DNA of 64,000 nt from Marinobacter sp. F4218 (GTDB lineage: Bacteria > Pseudomonadota > Gammaproteobacteria > Pseudomonadales > Oleiphilaceae): positions 62,001-126,000 of the forward strand of contig NZ_JAHZIL010000004.1 in NCBI RefSeq assembly GCF_019443085.1, in the 5' to 3' direction. A program made the position numbers and the translations under genes. Of the stretch, positions 1 through 8,922 are shown piece after piece; positions within the stretch are counted from its first letter, which is position 1, and every line of letters starts with the position of its first letter. The notes beneath the pieces are model-generated. The model had not been told where the DNA came from, made no database searches, and saw only the letters and a list, made by a program, of their open reading frames with translations.

Positions 1-255
1 CGCAACATCAAGGTTAAGGGCAACCTCGGTTGTAACAGTGGGCGCGCGCTTGTCGATGCTGCACTGAAAGGCATCGGGATCGTCCAACTGCCGGATTACT
101 ATGTTTTGCGCTATATCGAAACCGGTCAACTGGTCTCGCTGTTGGACCACCTCCGCGAACCGGATGACGGCATCTGGGCCCTATATCCGCATAACAGACA
201 CCTGTCTCCCAAGGTGCGCATGTTGCTTGATTACCTTGGTGAAGAGCTGAGATGA
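1..255 (+). CDS. LysR-family transcriptional regulator, C-terminal part (partial)
   Basis: An open frame enters from the left edge and stops at a TGA at 253-255, giving 84 residues. The segment GIGIVQLPDYYV followed by a basic end resembles the second half of the LysR effector-binding domain, where an 'AxxxGxGIxxLPxY' stretch is common. The DNA-binding helix-turn-helix lies outside the window, so the family call rests only on this tail. The regulator's target cannot be judged. The next gene starts 230 bp downstream on the same strand; I saw no convincing promoter or terminator in that gap. Confidence 0.7.
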   Translation, partial: RNIKVKGNLGCNSGRALVDAALKGIGIVQLPDYYVLRYIETGQLVSLLDHLREPDDGIWALYPHNRHLSPKVRMLLDYLGEELR

Positions 256-484
256 CTACCTTTGGTTAGCCGGTAGAAGAGCCTGCGTTTGAATTGACAT
301 CGCCGTCAAACCCCTCAGTTTTCCAGTATCTCCGTAAATGACAAAAGACCGGGCCGGCTCTGTTTTTCCGTGATCAAAGAGCGCTTGAAAGCTGTGCGTT
401 CTCGGCCAACGGGTGCTATACCTTTATCTAAGACTGCCTAAGGTTATGCCAAGGCTCGTCGCGCCCCACTGAGGAGGGCATCCC

Positions 485-1669
485 ATGAAAAATGCAATTC
501 CCTGGACGTTCGCTGCCGTGGCAGCATTCCTTTCCATCGGCCCGGCCACCGCTGAAATCCTGGCCATAATGAATTACGAGAGCAAGCCGGCCGACCAACT
601 CAAGAATCTCAAGTTATCGGGTGACATTCCTAGGCGCGAAGGCCTGGCGATCATCGATGTTGATCCGGAAAGCCCAAATTTCGGTAACATCCTGTCCGAC
701 ATCCCGATCGACCCGGCGACGGTAGCGCACCACATTTTCTACGACCGCACCATGACCAAAGCCTACATCACCGGCCTGCAACAGCCGGCGCTTCAGGTTC
801 TCGATCTCACGAAGAACCCCTATCGCCTCTCCACGATCGAAACGCCACCCTGCAACGTTGCGGAGGACGTCATCCTGGACGAAGCGAATGAGCGCTGGTA
901 TCTGACCTGCATGGGCTCCGGCAAGGTAATTGTCGGTGAGGTCGCAAGCGACGAAGTAGTGGGCGAGATCGAGTTGACGGACACCTACCCGCACGGCCTC
1001 GCCGTCAACAGCGCAATTGACCGCATCCTGGTAACCTCGACCATCACGCCGGACCTGACCGCCCCGGACGAGTTCATCTCAGTGGTGCGTGCCTCCGACC
1101 TGGAACCGCTCGGCAAGATCAAGATGTCGAACGCCGAATCGCCCTCCAAGGTCGCGCCTGTCGAGGTGTTCTTCGTGCCCGGTGCCGAGCCGGCGACTGC
1201 GATTGTGACCAATATGTTCGGGCATACGCTGGAAGCGCTGGTCTGGAATGCGGACGCACAGAACTTTGATCGCGAGACGATCTTCAACTTCGCGGAGCAT
1301 GGCGCCAGTGTGCCGCTCGAAATCTACTTCAACGATGGCAGCGATCCGGATCGCATGTACGTTACGACGGCGATGAAGCCCGGTCACCTGCATATCTTCG
1401 ACATTTCGGAAGGCCCGACGAAGCCTAAGCTCCTGCAGCAGATCGTCACAGCCGACGGCGCGCACCATGTCGGATTCACGTCTGACTTCAGGTACGGGTT
1501 CGTCCAGAACTCGTTCATCAATCTGCCGGACATGAGCGACGGCTCGGTCTCGGTGGTGGATCTGGAGAGCGGCAAGGTGGTCGCTTCAATGGACACCCTC
1601 AAGAATGCCGGGTTCAACCCGAACTCACTCACGCTCCTGCCTGAGTGGAACCACCTAGCCGGACACTAG
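485..1669 (+). CDS. Secreted beta-propeller (YncE/selenium-binding-protein-like) protein
   Basis: 394 residues preceded by a GAGGAGG ribosome site 5 bp upstream. Residues 1-23 form a Sec signal peptide ending ATA-E, so the product is probably periplasmic. The rest has repeated short blades with 'VVDLESGKVV'-type motifs (for example VSVVDLESGKVVAS near 355-368), as in YncE or lactonase-like seven-bladed propellers. An early REGLAIIDVDPESP stretch recalls selenium-binding protein 56 relatives. There are two cysteines, at CNVAEDV and YLTCMG. It leads a probable three-gene unit with the 39-codon ORF at 1725 and the membrane protein at 1841. The substrate is unknown; a role in metal or redox chemistry is inferred only from these neighbours. 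Confidence 0.6.
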   Translation: MKNAIPWTFAAVAAFLSIGPATAEILAIMNYESKPADQLKNLKLSGDIPRREGLAIIDVDPESPNFGNILSDIPIDPATVAHHIFYDRTMTKAYITGLQQPALQVLDLTKNPYRLSTIETPPCNVAEDVILDEANERWYLTCMGSGKVIVGEVASDEVVGEIELTDTYPHGLAVNSAIDRILVTSTITPDLTAPDEFISVVRASDLEPLGKIKMSNAESPSKVAPVEVFFVPGAEPATAIVTNMFGHTLEALVWNADAQNFDRETIFNFAEHGASVPLEIYFNDGSDPDRMYVTTAMKPGHLHIFDISEGPTKPKLLQQIVTADGAHHVGFTSDFRYGFVQNSFINLPDMSDGSVSVVDLESGKVVASMDTLKNAGFNPNSLTLLPEWNHLAGH

Positions 1670-1724
1670 GCGGTTGGCGCGGCGCCGGACCGACGGCGCT
1701 GCGCCAAACCTCCCGGAGGTGGCG

Positions 1725-1844
1725 ATGCGTTCGAAGAAACTCCAGGTGACGATAACAAGCGCCAAACTGCATTTGCACGGATACGATCTGTCCGGAATGA
1801 CCAACGACAGGGCACTCGCCTACATTGAAGTTCGGCCTGAATGA
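1725..1844 (+). CDS. 39-residue ORF, probable internally deleted cupredoxin-like protein
   Basis: A short frame starts at ATG 1725 behind a good GGAGGTGG ribosome site (1715-1722). Its stop codon TGA (1842-1844) overlaps the ATG of the next gene in an ATGA arrangement, so the two are probably translationally coupled. The peptide contains LHLHGYDLSG and ends ALAYIEVRPE. From memory, small secreted cupredoxin-like proteins encoded beside membrane proteins of the kind found at 1841 carry a 'HxHGYD' loop near the start and an 'LAYLEV' strand at the very end, with about 40 residues of beta sandwich between them. Here the two ends are joined directly and no signal peptide is present. It may be a remnant kept for coupling, or a real micro-protein. 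Confidence 0.5.
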   Translation: MRSKKLQVTITSAKLHLHGYDLSGMTNDRALAYIEVRPE

Positions 1845-3262
1845 CGCGATGGCGGCCTGCGGTAGCGGCGGTGACGTTTCTTGCTGCGTCGCGGACCCTG
1901 GCCCATGCATTTGGCGCGCGCTACGACCTGCCGCTGCCGCTCGGCCTGTATCTTGCCGCTGCGGGGATGGCGGTGGCAGCTTCGTTTCTCGGCGCACTGT
2001 TCTTCCTGCGCGCCGGGCGGGCACGTCCTGTACATCTGGACATCCCGATACCCGCCAGAGTTGGCCATGTGCTTTCGACGGTTCTCGGCATTTTCGGCGT
2101 GCTTGGGCTTGCCATCCTCCTAGGTGCAGCCTTCTCCGGCCCACAGGAGGCCGTCCGCAACCTCGCTACCGTCGGGGTGTGGGTGATCTGGTGGGTAGGA
2201 TTTGTGCTTTTTTCGGCCTTGGTGGTCTGCCTCTGGCCGCAGGTCGACCCATTCCGCAGGCTGGCGGCGCTCCTGGCGAGGGTGGCCGGACGGCCATGGG
2301 GAAGCAGTTCGGCCAAACCGCCGTCGGCTGCCGGCTTGCTTGCACCGACAGGACTGCTGGCACTTGCCTGGATTGAGCTGGTATCAGACTGGTCAGAAGA
2401 GCCGTATGCGGTGGGCCTGCTGGTGATTGCCTATATCTTGGTCGCGCTCCTCGGCGGACTCGCCTACGGAAAAGAGTGGTTCTGTGTGGTCGACCCACTG
2501 AGCCGCATTTTCGCGGTGCTCGCCCGACTTGCACCTATCTGTGTGGCCAGCCGCACAGCCTTGCGCTTGCGTCCGCCGGGCGAGGGCCTCCTGCAGAGGA
2601 CCGAGCCTGTACGTGGCGAGGTGGCGCTGATCACCGCGCTCATCGGGATTGTACTCTTTGACGGCTTGTCCGAGACGCCCGTCTGGGCCGCGGTGCTGGA
2701 TTTCGTGAGCGGCTCGCAATCGCTGCGCCCGCAGCTACTCTGGCTGCGTGCCCAGGGCGCCGATTTGATCCAGGTGATACGCACCATCGGCCTCTTCACC
2801 ACCATAGCCGGTTTCTACGGAGCCTACTGGCTTTTGATTGTGCTGATGCAGGCGTTGGCCGGTGGCGGGCTCACGATCAGTCAACTCGCGCGCGAGTTCG
2901 TCGGAACCCTCCTTCCTATCGCGGTCGCCTACCACCTGTCGCACTACATCTCGTACCTCCTGATCGCGGGACAGCTGATCTTTCCCGCCGCGTCCGACCC
3001 GTTCGGCCTGGGATGGGACGTATTCGGCACGCGGAACTGGTCCATCGACATCAGCATCATCGGGGCCAAGCAGGTCTGGTGGATAGCCTTCACGGCACTG
3101 ATCGCGGGGCACGCGCTTTCGGTCCTGGTCGCCCACCGGCGGGCAATCCTGCTGTTCAAAGACAAGCGGCGCGCGGCCCTCTCGCAGATCCCAATGACAA
3201 TTGCTATGGTCGGCCTGACCGTACTGAGCCTGTGGATTCTCTCGCAGCCGCTCACGGAGTAA
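1841..3262 (+). CDS. Polytopic membrane protein, unknown function
   Basis: 473 residues with about ten hydrophobic spans (roughly 30-55, 78-100, 113-133, 165-185, 190-210, 262-285, 315-340, 355-378, 412-432 and 448-468). The N-terminus, AHAFGARYDLPLPLGLY, resembles a recurring family of membrane proteins that begin with an 'AHGFGxRYDLPxPL' segment. Some of these carry the annotation fenitrothion hydrolase subunit, which I would not transfer here. The start at 1841 is favoured because it overlaps the stop of the upstream 39-codon ORF (ATGA). Conserved-looking intramembrane histidines occur in YHLSHYISY near 367-375. Gene order (beta-propeller, cupredoxin-like remnant, membrane protein) hints at metal handling, but this is inference. 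Confidence 0.6.
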   Translation: MTRWRPAVAAVTFLAASRTLAHAFGARYDLPLPLGLYLAAAGMAVAASFLGALFFLRAGRARPVHLDIPIPARVGHVLSTVLGIFGVLGLAILLGAAFSGPQEAVRNLATVGVWVIWWVGFVLFSALVVCLWPQVDPFRRLAALLARVAGRPWGSSSAKPPSAAGLLAPTGLLALAWIELVSDWSEEPYAVGLLVIAYILVALLGGLAYGKEWFCVVDPLSRIFAVLARLAPICVASRTALRLRPPGEGLLQRTEPVRGEVALITALIGIVLFDGLSETPVWAAVLDFVSGSQSLRPQLLWLRAQGADLIQVIRTIGLFTTIAGFYGAYWLLIVLMQALAGGGLTISQLAREFVGTLLPIAVAYHLSHYISYLLIAGQLIFPAASDPFGLGWDVFGTRNWSIDISIIGAKQVWWIAFTALIAGHALSVLVAHRRAILLFKDKRRAALSQIPMTIAMVGLTVLSLWILSQPLTE

Positions 3263-3410
3263 GTAGACGCTACCTCGTTTCGCACCCGAGCGAACTGCGC
3301 AGGTTTCGCAACTTCAGGATACACACCGACCGACGGGTTCTGAGGATTCGTCACCTTGTGCACCATGATGCCCCTGCCCGTTAACCTTCCCTACTGTGAG
3401 CGCTTCCGGT

Positions 3411-4340
3411 TCAGAGCGGCAGCGCCGTGCCGCAAGTGTCCTGGTAGGAAACTTCACTGCCATTGACCAGCACTTCCAGCCCGAAGCCCCGGGCGGTGCT
3501 CTGCCCGTAGCGCGCTTCAACGGTGCCATCCCCTTCCAGAAGAATGTGTCCCCGGGTAGGGCAATCTTCCGTCAACACCACCTCTAAGGGGATCGGTGTG
3601 GAGTACGAGACATAGCCCGCAAGGGCAGAGCTCACCAGATCGGCTGTCATGGAAAGTGTGATGACGTCACCGGACTGGACTACCTTGAATTCGGAATCCC
3701 GCGTTGCGACGTATTCGCTGCCCAGCCGGTACTCCATCGATGGCGATACCGTGGTTACGGTGTAATCGGACTCATTGGTAACGCTAATTGTCGACGTCTG
3801 GCTGCCGAGGATCGCAAGCGCGTCACCGGAATCCAGCTTCTGCCCGGAAATGTCGATCCGCTCCACAACGGTAGCTGAGGAACCGCTGCTGGAAGCCGTC
3901 ACATCGGTACGGTATTCGCCATTCAGCAGAAGCAAGCCATGGCTGAACGTCTGCACCTGGCAGTTACTGAACGTAAACACATAGCTTTCACTGGTCGAAC
4001 CCACTGTCTGCTGAACATTCACCACGCCATCCGCGTTTGCGCAGCTGTACTCCGGCTCAGCAGCCGCCGTAGCGACCGCCGTGCCACCGGAAGGTGCCTG
4101 GAGGGAAACCTCAACGTCCTCGACAAGCGAAACCACGCCATTGATGTCCGAGTAGGCCGCCGTTGCGTCCTGGAAATCACCCTGAACCCGCAACGAAGCC
4201 TTTTTATCGCCGTAACCCTGAGTGTCGAGGGACAGTTGGGTTGGCGAACTCGCCGATCCACCACCACCTCCTCCGCCACAGCCCGTGATAAGAACCGTTG
4301 CCACTGCCATTGAGAAGTACTTCACGCCTGCCATGTCCAT
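3411..4340 (-). CDS. Predicted lipoprotein, unknown function
   Basis: 309 residues. Residues 1-20 are a lipoprotein signal ending in the lipobox ITGC with Cys21, followed directly by a run of glycines, a typical flexible tether. Asp is absent at position +2, so outer membrane sorting is expected. The mature part is rich in Thr, Ser and Val and looks like a secreted beta-rich protein with Cys residues at CANADG, SNCQV, EDCPT and DTCGT, which could form two disulfides. An AAGGAG ribosome site lies about 9 bp upstream of the chosen ATG. It stands alone, convergent with the membrane protein gene ending at 3262. I recognise no family. Confidence 0.7.
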   Translation of the reverse strand: MDMAGVKYFSMAVATVLITGCGGGGGGGSASSPTQLSLDTQGYGDKKASLRVQGDFQDATAAYSDINGVVSLVEDVEVSLQAPSGGTAVATAAAEPEYSCANADGVVNVQQTVGSTSESYVFTFSNCQVQTFSHGLLLLNGEYRTDVTASSSGSSATVVERIDISGQKLDSGDALAILGSQTSTISVTNESDYTVTTVSPSMEYRLGSEYVATRDSEFKVVQSGDVITLSMTADLVSSALAGYVSYSTPIPLEVVLTEDCPTRGHILLEGDGTVEARYGQSTARGFGLEVLVNGSEVSYQDTCGTALPL

Positions 4341-4628
4341 TTTTTACTGCTCCTTTTCGGGATACACCTTGATCGCATCCGGACCATGCGACCACCCGGC
4401 ATTACCGCCCCGGAAAATATTCCCGGGCGAATGATTTATGTACCTATAAGCTACCGTCTAATCGAACAATTGCCAGTCCAGGACCTCACTATCTACCCGT
4501 GATGGCGTTAAAATTGAGGTCTGTGTCACATCCTGTCTATGCCTCGGGTAGCCGTCATCCGGGTTTCAGCCACGGCGAATTATCGTAGACTACTGCGCCA
4601 AATTGATCTGACAGAGGTAACGCCTGCC

Positions 4629-5270
4629 ATGAAATACCGCATCATCCCGGTTACTCCGTTTCAGCAGAACTGCTCGCTGATCTGGTGCGAAACAACCCGG
4701 AAAGCCGCGGTGGTCGATCCCGGCGGGGATCTGGACCGGATTCGCGCTGCCGTGAGCGAGGAAGCCGTTACCGTCGAAAAGATCCTGCTCACCCATGCCC
4801 ACATTGACCACGCCGGGGGCACTGCGGAACTGGCGCGGGAGCTGGCTGTTCCGATCGAGGGTCCTCAGCGGGAGGACCAGTTCTGGATTGCAGGTCTACC
4901 CCAGCAGGCTCAGATGTTCGGTTTCCCGACCCCGGAGACCTTCACCCCTGATCGCTGGCTGAACGATGGTGAGGAGGTAACCGTCGGAGAACAAACCCTG
5001 CAAGTACTGCATTGCCCCGGACACACCCCGGGGCATGTGGTGTTTTTCCACCAGTCGTCGAGGTTGGCCCTGGTTGGCGATGTCCTTTTCCATGGCTCCA
5101 TTGGCCGGACCGATTTCCCGAAGGGCGACCACGCCACTCTGATACGGTCGATTCGGGAAAAGCTGTTCCCTTTGGGCGACGATGTCGCCTTTATCCCCGG
5201 GCACGGCCCCATGTCCACGTTTGGAAAGGAGCGGGCCACCAACCCGTTTGTCTCGGACCACCGAGGCTAA
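4629..5270 (+). CDS. Metallo-beta-lactamase-fold hydrolase, YcbL/glyoxalase II-like
   Basis: 213 residues from the ATG at 4629, preceded by GAGGT; a longer frame opens at 4539 but would add 30 unconserved residues. The zinc-binding signature [10 protein letters not shown] is at residues 55-64 (His56, His58, Asp60, His61). [21 protein letters not shown] and the final FIPGHGP supply the remaining ligands. Length and the absence of a C-terminal glutathione-binding extension fit YcbL-type single-domain glyoxalase II relatives, which hydrolyse thioesters such as S-lactoylglutathione; the true substrate is not known. The gene converges on the chemoreceptor gene and their stop codons overlap by 4 bp. 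Confidence 0.85.
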   Translation: MKYRIIPVTPFQQNCSLIWCETTRKAAVVDPGGDLDRIRAAVSEEAVTVEKILLTHAHIDHAGGTAELARELAVPIEGPQREDQFWIAGLPQQAQMFGFPTPETFTPDRWLNDGEEVTVGEQTLQVLHCPGHTPGHVVFFHQSSRLALVGDVLFHGSIGRTDFPKGDHATLIRSIREKLFPLGDDVAFIPGHGPMSTFGKERATNPFVSDHRG

Positions 5271-6904
5271 CCCTGCGCTAACCGGAACTGCGCGATGGTC
5301 GCACGGAGGGTCTCCGCCATAGCTAGCAGATCCCCGGCGATGCGAGAGGTTTCCTGGGCATCCCGGGAGGTTTGCTCGGCAGAGCGGCTTATCTCAATCA
5401 CGTTGTGATTGATCGACTCGGAAACGTCGCTCTGCTCGTCGGCTGCGCTCTCCATTTCCTGGTTCAGATCGGTTATCTGGCGCACCGCCAGGGCGATGGT
5501 CTGCAGCTCGGACTCCACCCTGAGAATGGCCTGCACCTGATGCTCCGCCATCTCCGAGGCGTGGCTCATGGTGGCCACACAGTCCACCACCTCACTTTTC
5601 AGGCCGGTGATGGTGTTGCGGATTTCCTCGGTGGAATCCTGGGTGCGGGATGCCAGTGCCCGAACCTCATCGGCAACTACCGAGAATCCGCGCCCCTGTT
5701 CACCTGCACGTGCTGCCTCAATGGCAGCGTTCAGAGCGAGCAGATTGGTCTGGTCGGCAATATTGGAAATCACCTCCAGCATGTCCGACATCTGACTGGT
5801 GCGTTGGTCCAGTTGCTCGATTCGCCTGGCCCCTGCCTGAACCTCGTTGTTCAGTACCTCAATGCCCTCAACCGCATTGCGCGCCAGTTGTTCGCCGGCA
5901 CTGGCGGAAGCAGCGGTGTCGGCCGATTTCCGGGTGGTGTGAATGGCATTTTCACGGACCTGAACCGCGGATGCAGCCATTTCGGTGGTGGCACTGGCAA
6001 CCTGGTCGGTGTTATCCCGCTGTGCGAGCACTTCCCGTTCTGTGGTTCCGGATTTTTCCGCTATGCCGCGAGCCGCCCGCTCCACCTGCTCGGCATTGTC
6101 CATTACCGTGTTCATACTCTCGCGGATTTTCGCCATCATCCGGTTAAAGGCGCGGGACACCGACCCGATCTCATCGTTTCGGCCGACCTCAAGTTCGACG
6201 GTCAGGTCAGAATTGCGGGATATCTCGTCCATCCGGTCATGAAGCCGTCGCAAACGTGAAAACACCAATCGGCCGAGGACGAACGCGGTCAGGAAAAACA
6301 CCGCTGCAAAAATCACGGCCTGGATACCACCGCTGGCCAACAGCTGCTGGTGCAGACGGGCATCGGTTGCCGCCAGTGAATAATCCACCCGGATGGCCCC
6401 AAGCACCTGCCCTTCCTCAGCCTGATGGCATCCGAGGCAATTCACGCCCTGGTAATTCTCACTGGCAACCACCGGCTCAACCAGCGTGTAGACACGGCCA
6501 TCTGCGTTGCTGGAATAGGATTCCACCCGCTCACCAGCCAGCGCCTGCCGGTCCAGCGCATCGCGCTTCTGCTCGGCGGCGGTTCCTTTGCCGAACATCC
6601 GGTTTAAATGGTCACTGCGAACAACCCGGATATCCAGGACTTCGTCGGGCGCCATCACCTTCTCGCGCAACAAATCCCGGTTGGCGATAGTGCCCGTTAC
6701 CATCATGGTATTGAGACCATCGAAATAGGATTTGGCGAGGCCATCCACGTACTGGTGGCTGAATTCCTCCATATGCTCGCGTTGGGCCTGAGCGTTGTAG
6801 AGAACCGTCAGCACCAGAACCAGGGAGAAGGCCGCCGCCAACGCGGCGAGTAACAGAAAACGGATGGAGTGTTGTTTTGTCATGGCAGTCCGGCAGAAAG
6901 GCAC
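5267..6904 (-). CDS. Methyl-accepting chemotaxis protein with a CxxCH periplasmic sensor
   Basis: 545 residues from a GTG at 6904; an ATG at 6883 seven codons in is an equally good start, and neither has a strong ribosome site. Order: transmembrane helix about 14-36, periplasmic domain about 37-195, second helix about 195-217, HAMP about 218-270, then a long cytoplasmic coiled coil with the conserved hairpin tip [16 protein letters not shown] near 395. The periplasmic part contains CLGCH at 156-160, a c-type heme attachment motif, in a setting ([12 protein letters not shown]) typical of DUF3365/Tll0287-like heme sensor domains. It should couple a redox or gas signal to CheA/CheW. No chemotaxis partners are nearby. 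Confidence 0.88.
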   Translation of the reverse strand: MPFCRTAMTKQHSIRFLLLAALAAAFSLVLVLTVLYNAQAQREHMEEFSHQYVDGLAKSYFDGLNTMMVTGTIANRDLLREKVMAPDEVLDIRVVRSDHLNRMFGKGTAAEQKRDALDRQALAGERVESYSSNADGRVYTLVEPVVASENYQGVNCLGCHQAEEGQVLGAIRVDYSLAATDARLHQQLLASGGIQAVIFAAVFFLTAFVLGRLVFSRLRRLHDRMDEISRNSDLTVELEVGRNDEIGSVSRAFNRMMAKIRESMNTVMDNAEQVERAARGIAEKSGTTEREVLAQRDNTDQVASATTEMAASAVQVRENAIHTTRKSADTAASASAGEQLARNAVEGIEVLNNEVQAGARRIEQLDQRTSQMSDMLEVISNIADQTNLLALNAAIEAARAGEQGRGFSVVADEVRALASRTQDSTEEIRNTITGLKSEVVDCVATMSHASEMAEHQVQAILRVESELQTIALAVRQITDLNQEMESAADEQSDVSESINHNVIEISRSAEQTSRDAQETSRIAGDLLAMAETLRATIAQFRLAQG

Positions 6905-7134
6905 ACAAAGATCGAGTTAACTGTCGCGTTTGACGTCGGTCGACGACAGCGAATCGACACCGGACTCTATAGAAACGCGCCATTTTTTTACTGACGCAGA
7001 TCAGATCTGAGGTAACTCCCGGCACATACCGCCCGGCCTGCTGCCCCTATGGGAATGGCCCGAAACGTGCATAGCACAAGGCAGACGATGATTTTCCGGC
7101 AAACGCACCCGTTGCCAAGAGAGGACACAGAGCC

Positions 7135-7800
7135 ATGTCACTACTGACATCCCTGATTCGGGCAAGCAGCCAGTTTCAACAGGCGATGGAAAAACGCCCG
7201 ACATCCGACAGTGCTGCGCAGGGCGGGCCCGCCAAGGCTGACAGCCCGGCCCCGCAACCTGTCGGCGGGCCGGGTGATGACCGTTTCACACCCTCCGGCG
7301 ACGACGGGAAAGACCTGGCCAACCTGAAGTCCCGCAAACTTGCGATGGCGGACTACAAGCAGTCAGTGGGGCAGGATCTTGCCTTTGTGCGGGAAACACT
7401 GCGGCACAAGCTTGCCGAGTACAGCCTCGCGCCTAACACCGCACTCAACGTGAACCGGGGTGAAAGTGGAAAAATCCAGGTAAGCGGCCAGATCACCGAG
7501 GAGTCGAAGACGCTCATCGAGAATGACCTGAACATTAACAGGAACTTCAAGGACGCCTTCAGCCGACTGAGCGTCAATGAGCCGACGCTGCATTTCATGG
7601 ACAACGCCTTGAAGCTTAATCAGGCCTACGGGGTAAACAATCCGCTACTGGACACACTCATAAGCGAGAACCAGCAGTTCAACGGCCTTCAGGACCTGGT
7701 TCATCGATACGACACCCTGCGCCGCTCCGCCAGTGCCGAGAAAATGGAAGCGGCAGGTAATAGCCGGGGCTATGCGTTCAACCTGAACGCCAGGGCCTGA
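7135..7800 (+). CDS. Conserved hypothetical protein, unknown function
   Basis: 221 residues behind a GAGAGGACA ribosome region. No signal peptide or membrane segment. Residues 15-60 are a low-complexity Pro/Gly/Ala/Asp linker. The rest is a charged, mostly helical domain beginning at SRKLAMADYKQSV, with a conserved-looking centre, SGQITEESKTLIENDLNIN. Composition suggests a soluble cytoplasmic protein. The short N-terminal helix, MSLLTSLIRASSQFQQAME, could be a docking or secretion segment; that is speculation. It stands alone between two minus-strand units. I recognise no family. Confidence 0.6.
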   Translation: MSLLTSLIRASSQFQQAMEKRPTSDSAAQGGPAKADSPAPQPVGGPGDDRFTPSGDDGKDLANLKSRKLAMADYKQSVGQDLAFVRETLRHKLAEYSLAPNTALNVNRGESGKIQVSGQITEESKTLIENDLNINRNFKDAFSRLSVNEPTLHFMDNALKLNQAYGVNNPLLDTLISENQQFNGLQDLVHRYDTLRRSASAEKMEAAGNSRGYAFNLNARA

Positions 7801-7820
7801 ACCTTACCCCGCCTTTCCCA

Positions 7821-8444
7821 TCACACATTGAAGGGTGCGGGATCGCCCTTGCCGACCCGTGTCACCACCGGGGCCTCGCCGGTGAAATCCACAACCGTCG
7901 TCGCCTCCATTCCACAGAAGCCACCATCGATGATCAGATCCAGTTCGTGTTCCAGGGTTTCCCGGATTTCGTAGGGATCGGTCATCGGTTCGGTTTCACC
8001 GGGCAGGATCAGCGTACTGCTCATGATCGGCTCCCCCAGCTCACCCAGCAGCTCCTGAACGATGGCGTTGTCCGGAACACGGACGCCCACCGAGCGCCGC
8101 TTGGGGTGCAGCAGCCGGCGTGGCACTTCGCTGGTGGCGTCCAGAATGAACGTGTAAGGCCCGGGGGTGAAGTTCTTCAGCAACCGGTACTGGGTGTTAT
8201 CCACCTTGGCGTATACGCCGATATCGGAAAGGTCCCGGCATACGAGGGTAAAGTTGTGTTTGTCGTCCAGGCGCCGTATTCGCTTGATGCGATCCGCCGC
8301 CTGCTTGTCCCCCAGATGGCAGCCAATGGCATACGCCGAATCCGTGGGATACACAATCACGCCGCCGCGCCGGAGAATATCCACCGCCTGGTTGATCAGT
8401 CTCTTCTGCGGCGTTTCCGGGTGAATCTGAAAAAACTGGCTCAT
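7821..8444 (-). CDS. YciO-type protein of the Sua5/YrdC/YwlC family
   Basis: 207 residues from the ATG at 8444, which overlaps the stop of the upstream bolA-like gene (ATGA). A longer frame to 8546 lies inside bolA and was rejected. The YrdC fold is recognised by GGVIVYPTDSAYAIGCH near 27-43, the basic KRIRRLDDKHNFTLVC stretch, PGPYTFILDAT and the SSTLILPG strand. YrdC/TsaC makes threonylcarbamoyl-AMP for tRNA t6A, while YciO is a paralog with only weak activity. The RRLDDKHNF form (rather than KxRxxxxP) points to the YciO branch. Coupling to a BolA protein is notable but unexplained. Confidence 0.85.
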   Translation of the reverse strand: MSQFFQIHPETPQKRLINQAVDILRRGGVIVYPTDSAYAIGCHLGDKQAADRIKRIRRLDDKHNFTLVCRDLSDIGVYAKVDNTQYRLLKNFTPGPYTFILDATSEVPRRLLHPKRRSVGVRVPDNAIVQELLGELGEPIMSSTLILPGETEPMTDPYEIRETLEHELDLIIDGGFCGMEATTVVDFTGEAPVVTRVGKGDPAPFNV

Positions 8445-8797
8445 GAGCCCTCTCCCCGACTCACAGACCCAGCCATGGCCGGGTCGTTCTTCGAGCCACC
8501 CATGCAGTTCGGTGACTCGGGGGCGGCCTGACCCGTTGCCTCCCATTCCTTCGGCGAGTACAGGTGCAGGGCCAGAGCATGGACCTCGCCCGCGAGCTCA
8601 TCGGCCAGGACACTGTAAATGGCCTGATGCCGCCTGACTTTCATCTGGCCCTCAAAATCCGGGGACACCAGGGTGACCTTGAAGTGCGTCTCCGAATTCG
8701 GCGGCACGCTGTGTTTGTGGCTCTCGTTCTCGACCTGCAAAAAACGGACGTCAAAAGCCCCGTTGAGCTTCGTCTCGATGGTGTTCTGGACCTTCAT
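8441..8797 (-). CDS. bolA: BolA-family protein
   Basis: 118 residues. The BolA fold is seen in residues 1-88: the N-terminal KLNGAFDVRFLQVENESHKH with the metal-ligand histidine region, then HFKVTLVSPDFEGQMKVRRHQAIYSVL and a final LALHLYSPKEW. BolA proteins pair with monothiol glutaredoxins and bind Fe-S clusters or act in stress and morphology control. The sequence fits BolA proper better than the short IbaG type because of its GMKVxRHQ-like helix and the SPxEW end. The last 28 residues after SPKEW are low-complexity. The stop overlaps the YciO start by 4 bp, so the pair is one operon. Confidence 0.88.
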   Translation of the reverse strand: MKVQNTIETKLNGAFDVRFLQVENESHKHSVPPNSETHFKVTLVSPDFEGQMKVRRHQAIYSVLADELAGEVHALALHLYSPKEWEATGQAAPESPNCMGGSKNDPAMAGSVSRGEGS

Positions 8798-8922
8798 TAC
8801 TCAATCCTTCTGCGAATGCTTTCTTTCCTGCAGTCTACTACACAAACCGCCAGCCGCCCGAACCTTGACAGCAAAGAACCAAACAGCCACATTCCCATCC
8901 CGACCCAATCGCGCCCAGAACC

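Noticed and set aside
294..329. TTGACA at 294-299 as a promoter for the beta-propeller gene
   Set aside because: No acceptable -10 lies 16-18 bp downstream.
5372..6259. 295-codon plus-strand frame inside the chemoreceptor gene
   Set aside because: A shadow of the conserved chemoreceptor signalling domain; repetitive antisense composition.
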